Positions 5,881 through 6,082 of a DNA stretch of 6,082 nt are shown here, one piece after another. Position 1 is the stretch's first letter. Each line of letters starts with the position of its first letter. A model generated the notes under the pieces. That model searched no databases and was not told where the DNA came from. It saw only the letters and a program-made list of their open reading frames with translations. Made by a program: the position numbers and the translations under genes. This stretch comes from a bacterium (GTDB lineage Bacteria; Bacteroidota; Bacteroidia; B-17B0; Aurantibacillaceae). Location of the stretch: assembly GCA_027364695.1 (NCBI GenBank), contig DAHXOV010000089.1, forward strand, positions 1 through 6,082, given 5' to 3'.

Positions 5881-6082
5881 TTATTTTATTTCTAGTTGTT
5901 TTTCGTATTGAACCTGAAGTTGAAGCAGTTCATTTAATAAATCGAGCTGTCCTAATTGAGCTATTTTAAGATTTTGCCATGCATCCAAGACCATAAACAG
6001 TTCTTCAGTATTTTGTTCATAAGCTAATAGTGTAGCCTGGTAATTTTTTCGCATGGAAGGTATGATAATATCTTCATAGAGT
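5881..6082 (-). CDS. C-terminal part of a TolC-family outer-membrane efflux protein (5' end outside window)
   Basis: A minus-strand frame enters from the right edge and ends at TAA 5883-5881, giving 66 residues from LYEDIIIPSM to YEKQLEIK. It has the features of the last helical repeat of TolC/OEP channels: IIPSMRKNYQATLLAYEQNTEELFMVLDAW, here residues 6-35 in part, resembles the family's 'lp.a......a..aY..G...fl.vL.a...l' pattern. A long amphipathic helix (LDLLNELLQLQVQYEKQLE) and a short charged end follow. The protein would form the outer-membrane and periplasmic tunnel of the efflux pump whose two adaptors are encoded next (first adaptor ATG 66 bp downstream, same strand). Bacteroidota metal-efflux operons often place the RND pump gene upstream of this one, beyond the right edge, but that is inference. 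The frame is too short to appear as a complete ORF but is well supported. Confidence 0.88.
   Translation of the reverse strand, partial: LYEDIIIPSMRKNYQATLLAYEQNTEELFMVLDAWQNLKIAQLGQLDLLNELLQLQVQYEKQLEIK

Noticed and set aside
5365..5969. Three overlapping plus-strand frames opposite the first adaptor and the TolC-like gene end
   Set aside because: They overlap each other and lie antisense to genes with clear family motifs. The hydrophobic stretch near 5800-5900 comes from AT-rich DNA read in reverse.

Overview
The window looks like chromosomal DNA from a member of the Bacteroidota, perhaps a Chitinophagaceae- or Sphingobacteriia-like organism. The phylum call rests on AT-rich sequence, weak or absent Shine-Dalgarno motifs, short lipobox lipoproteins, a second LpxD-type acyltransferase of the short 'FVDHPKYYDKAL' kind, and a CusB-like metal-efflux operon with two lipoprotein adaptors. 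The genus is not determined.

Layout. Bases 1-104 hold the last 33 codons of an unidentified plus-strand gene. All other supported genes are on the minus strand, so they read from right to left. A short convergent gap (105-181) separates the plus-strand tail from panC. Reading leftward from 3177, the first operon is an unrecognised 239-aa cytoplasmic protein (3177-2458), an LpxD-like hexapeptide acyltransferase (2440-1511), a small COG3650-like lipoprotein (1499-1020) and pantothenate synthetase PanC (1018-182). The gaps are 17, 11 and 1 nt, so co-transcription is likely. A 170-bp AT-rich gap (3178-3347) separates this set from a heavy-metal efflux operon, also on the minus strand. That operon consists of the C-terminus of a TolC-family outer-membrane protein (from the right edge to 5881), a first HMBD-containing periplasmic adaptor (5814-4552) and a second one (4550-3348). 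The second adaptor starts 1 nt after the stop of the first.

How the genes work together. The right half encodes the outer-membrane channel and two adaptors of a tripartite RND pump of the CusCBA/CzcCBA type, probably for Cu/Ag or divalent metals. The inner-membrane RND pump gene is not in the window and presumably lies upstream, beyond the right edge. The left half is a biosynthetic and envelope cluster: PanC makes pantothenate for coenzyme A and ACP, and the LpxD-like enzyme would be expected to use an acyl-ACP. The lipoprotein and the 239-aa protein have no assigned role.

I found no RNA gene, CRISPR array, insertion sequence or recombinase, and nothing that amounts to a clearly new system. 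The most useful leads are four: the unusual residues of the LpxD paralog, the tandem diverged adaptors with an altered metal-binding domain in the second, the unrecognised 239-aa protein that leads the first operon, and the sharp change from housekeeping to metal-resistance genes.
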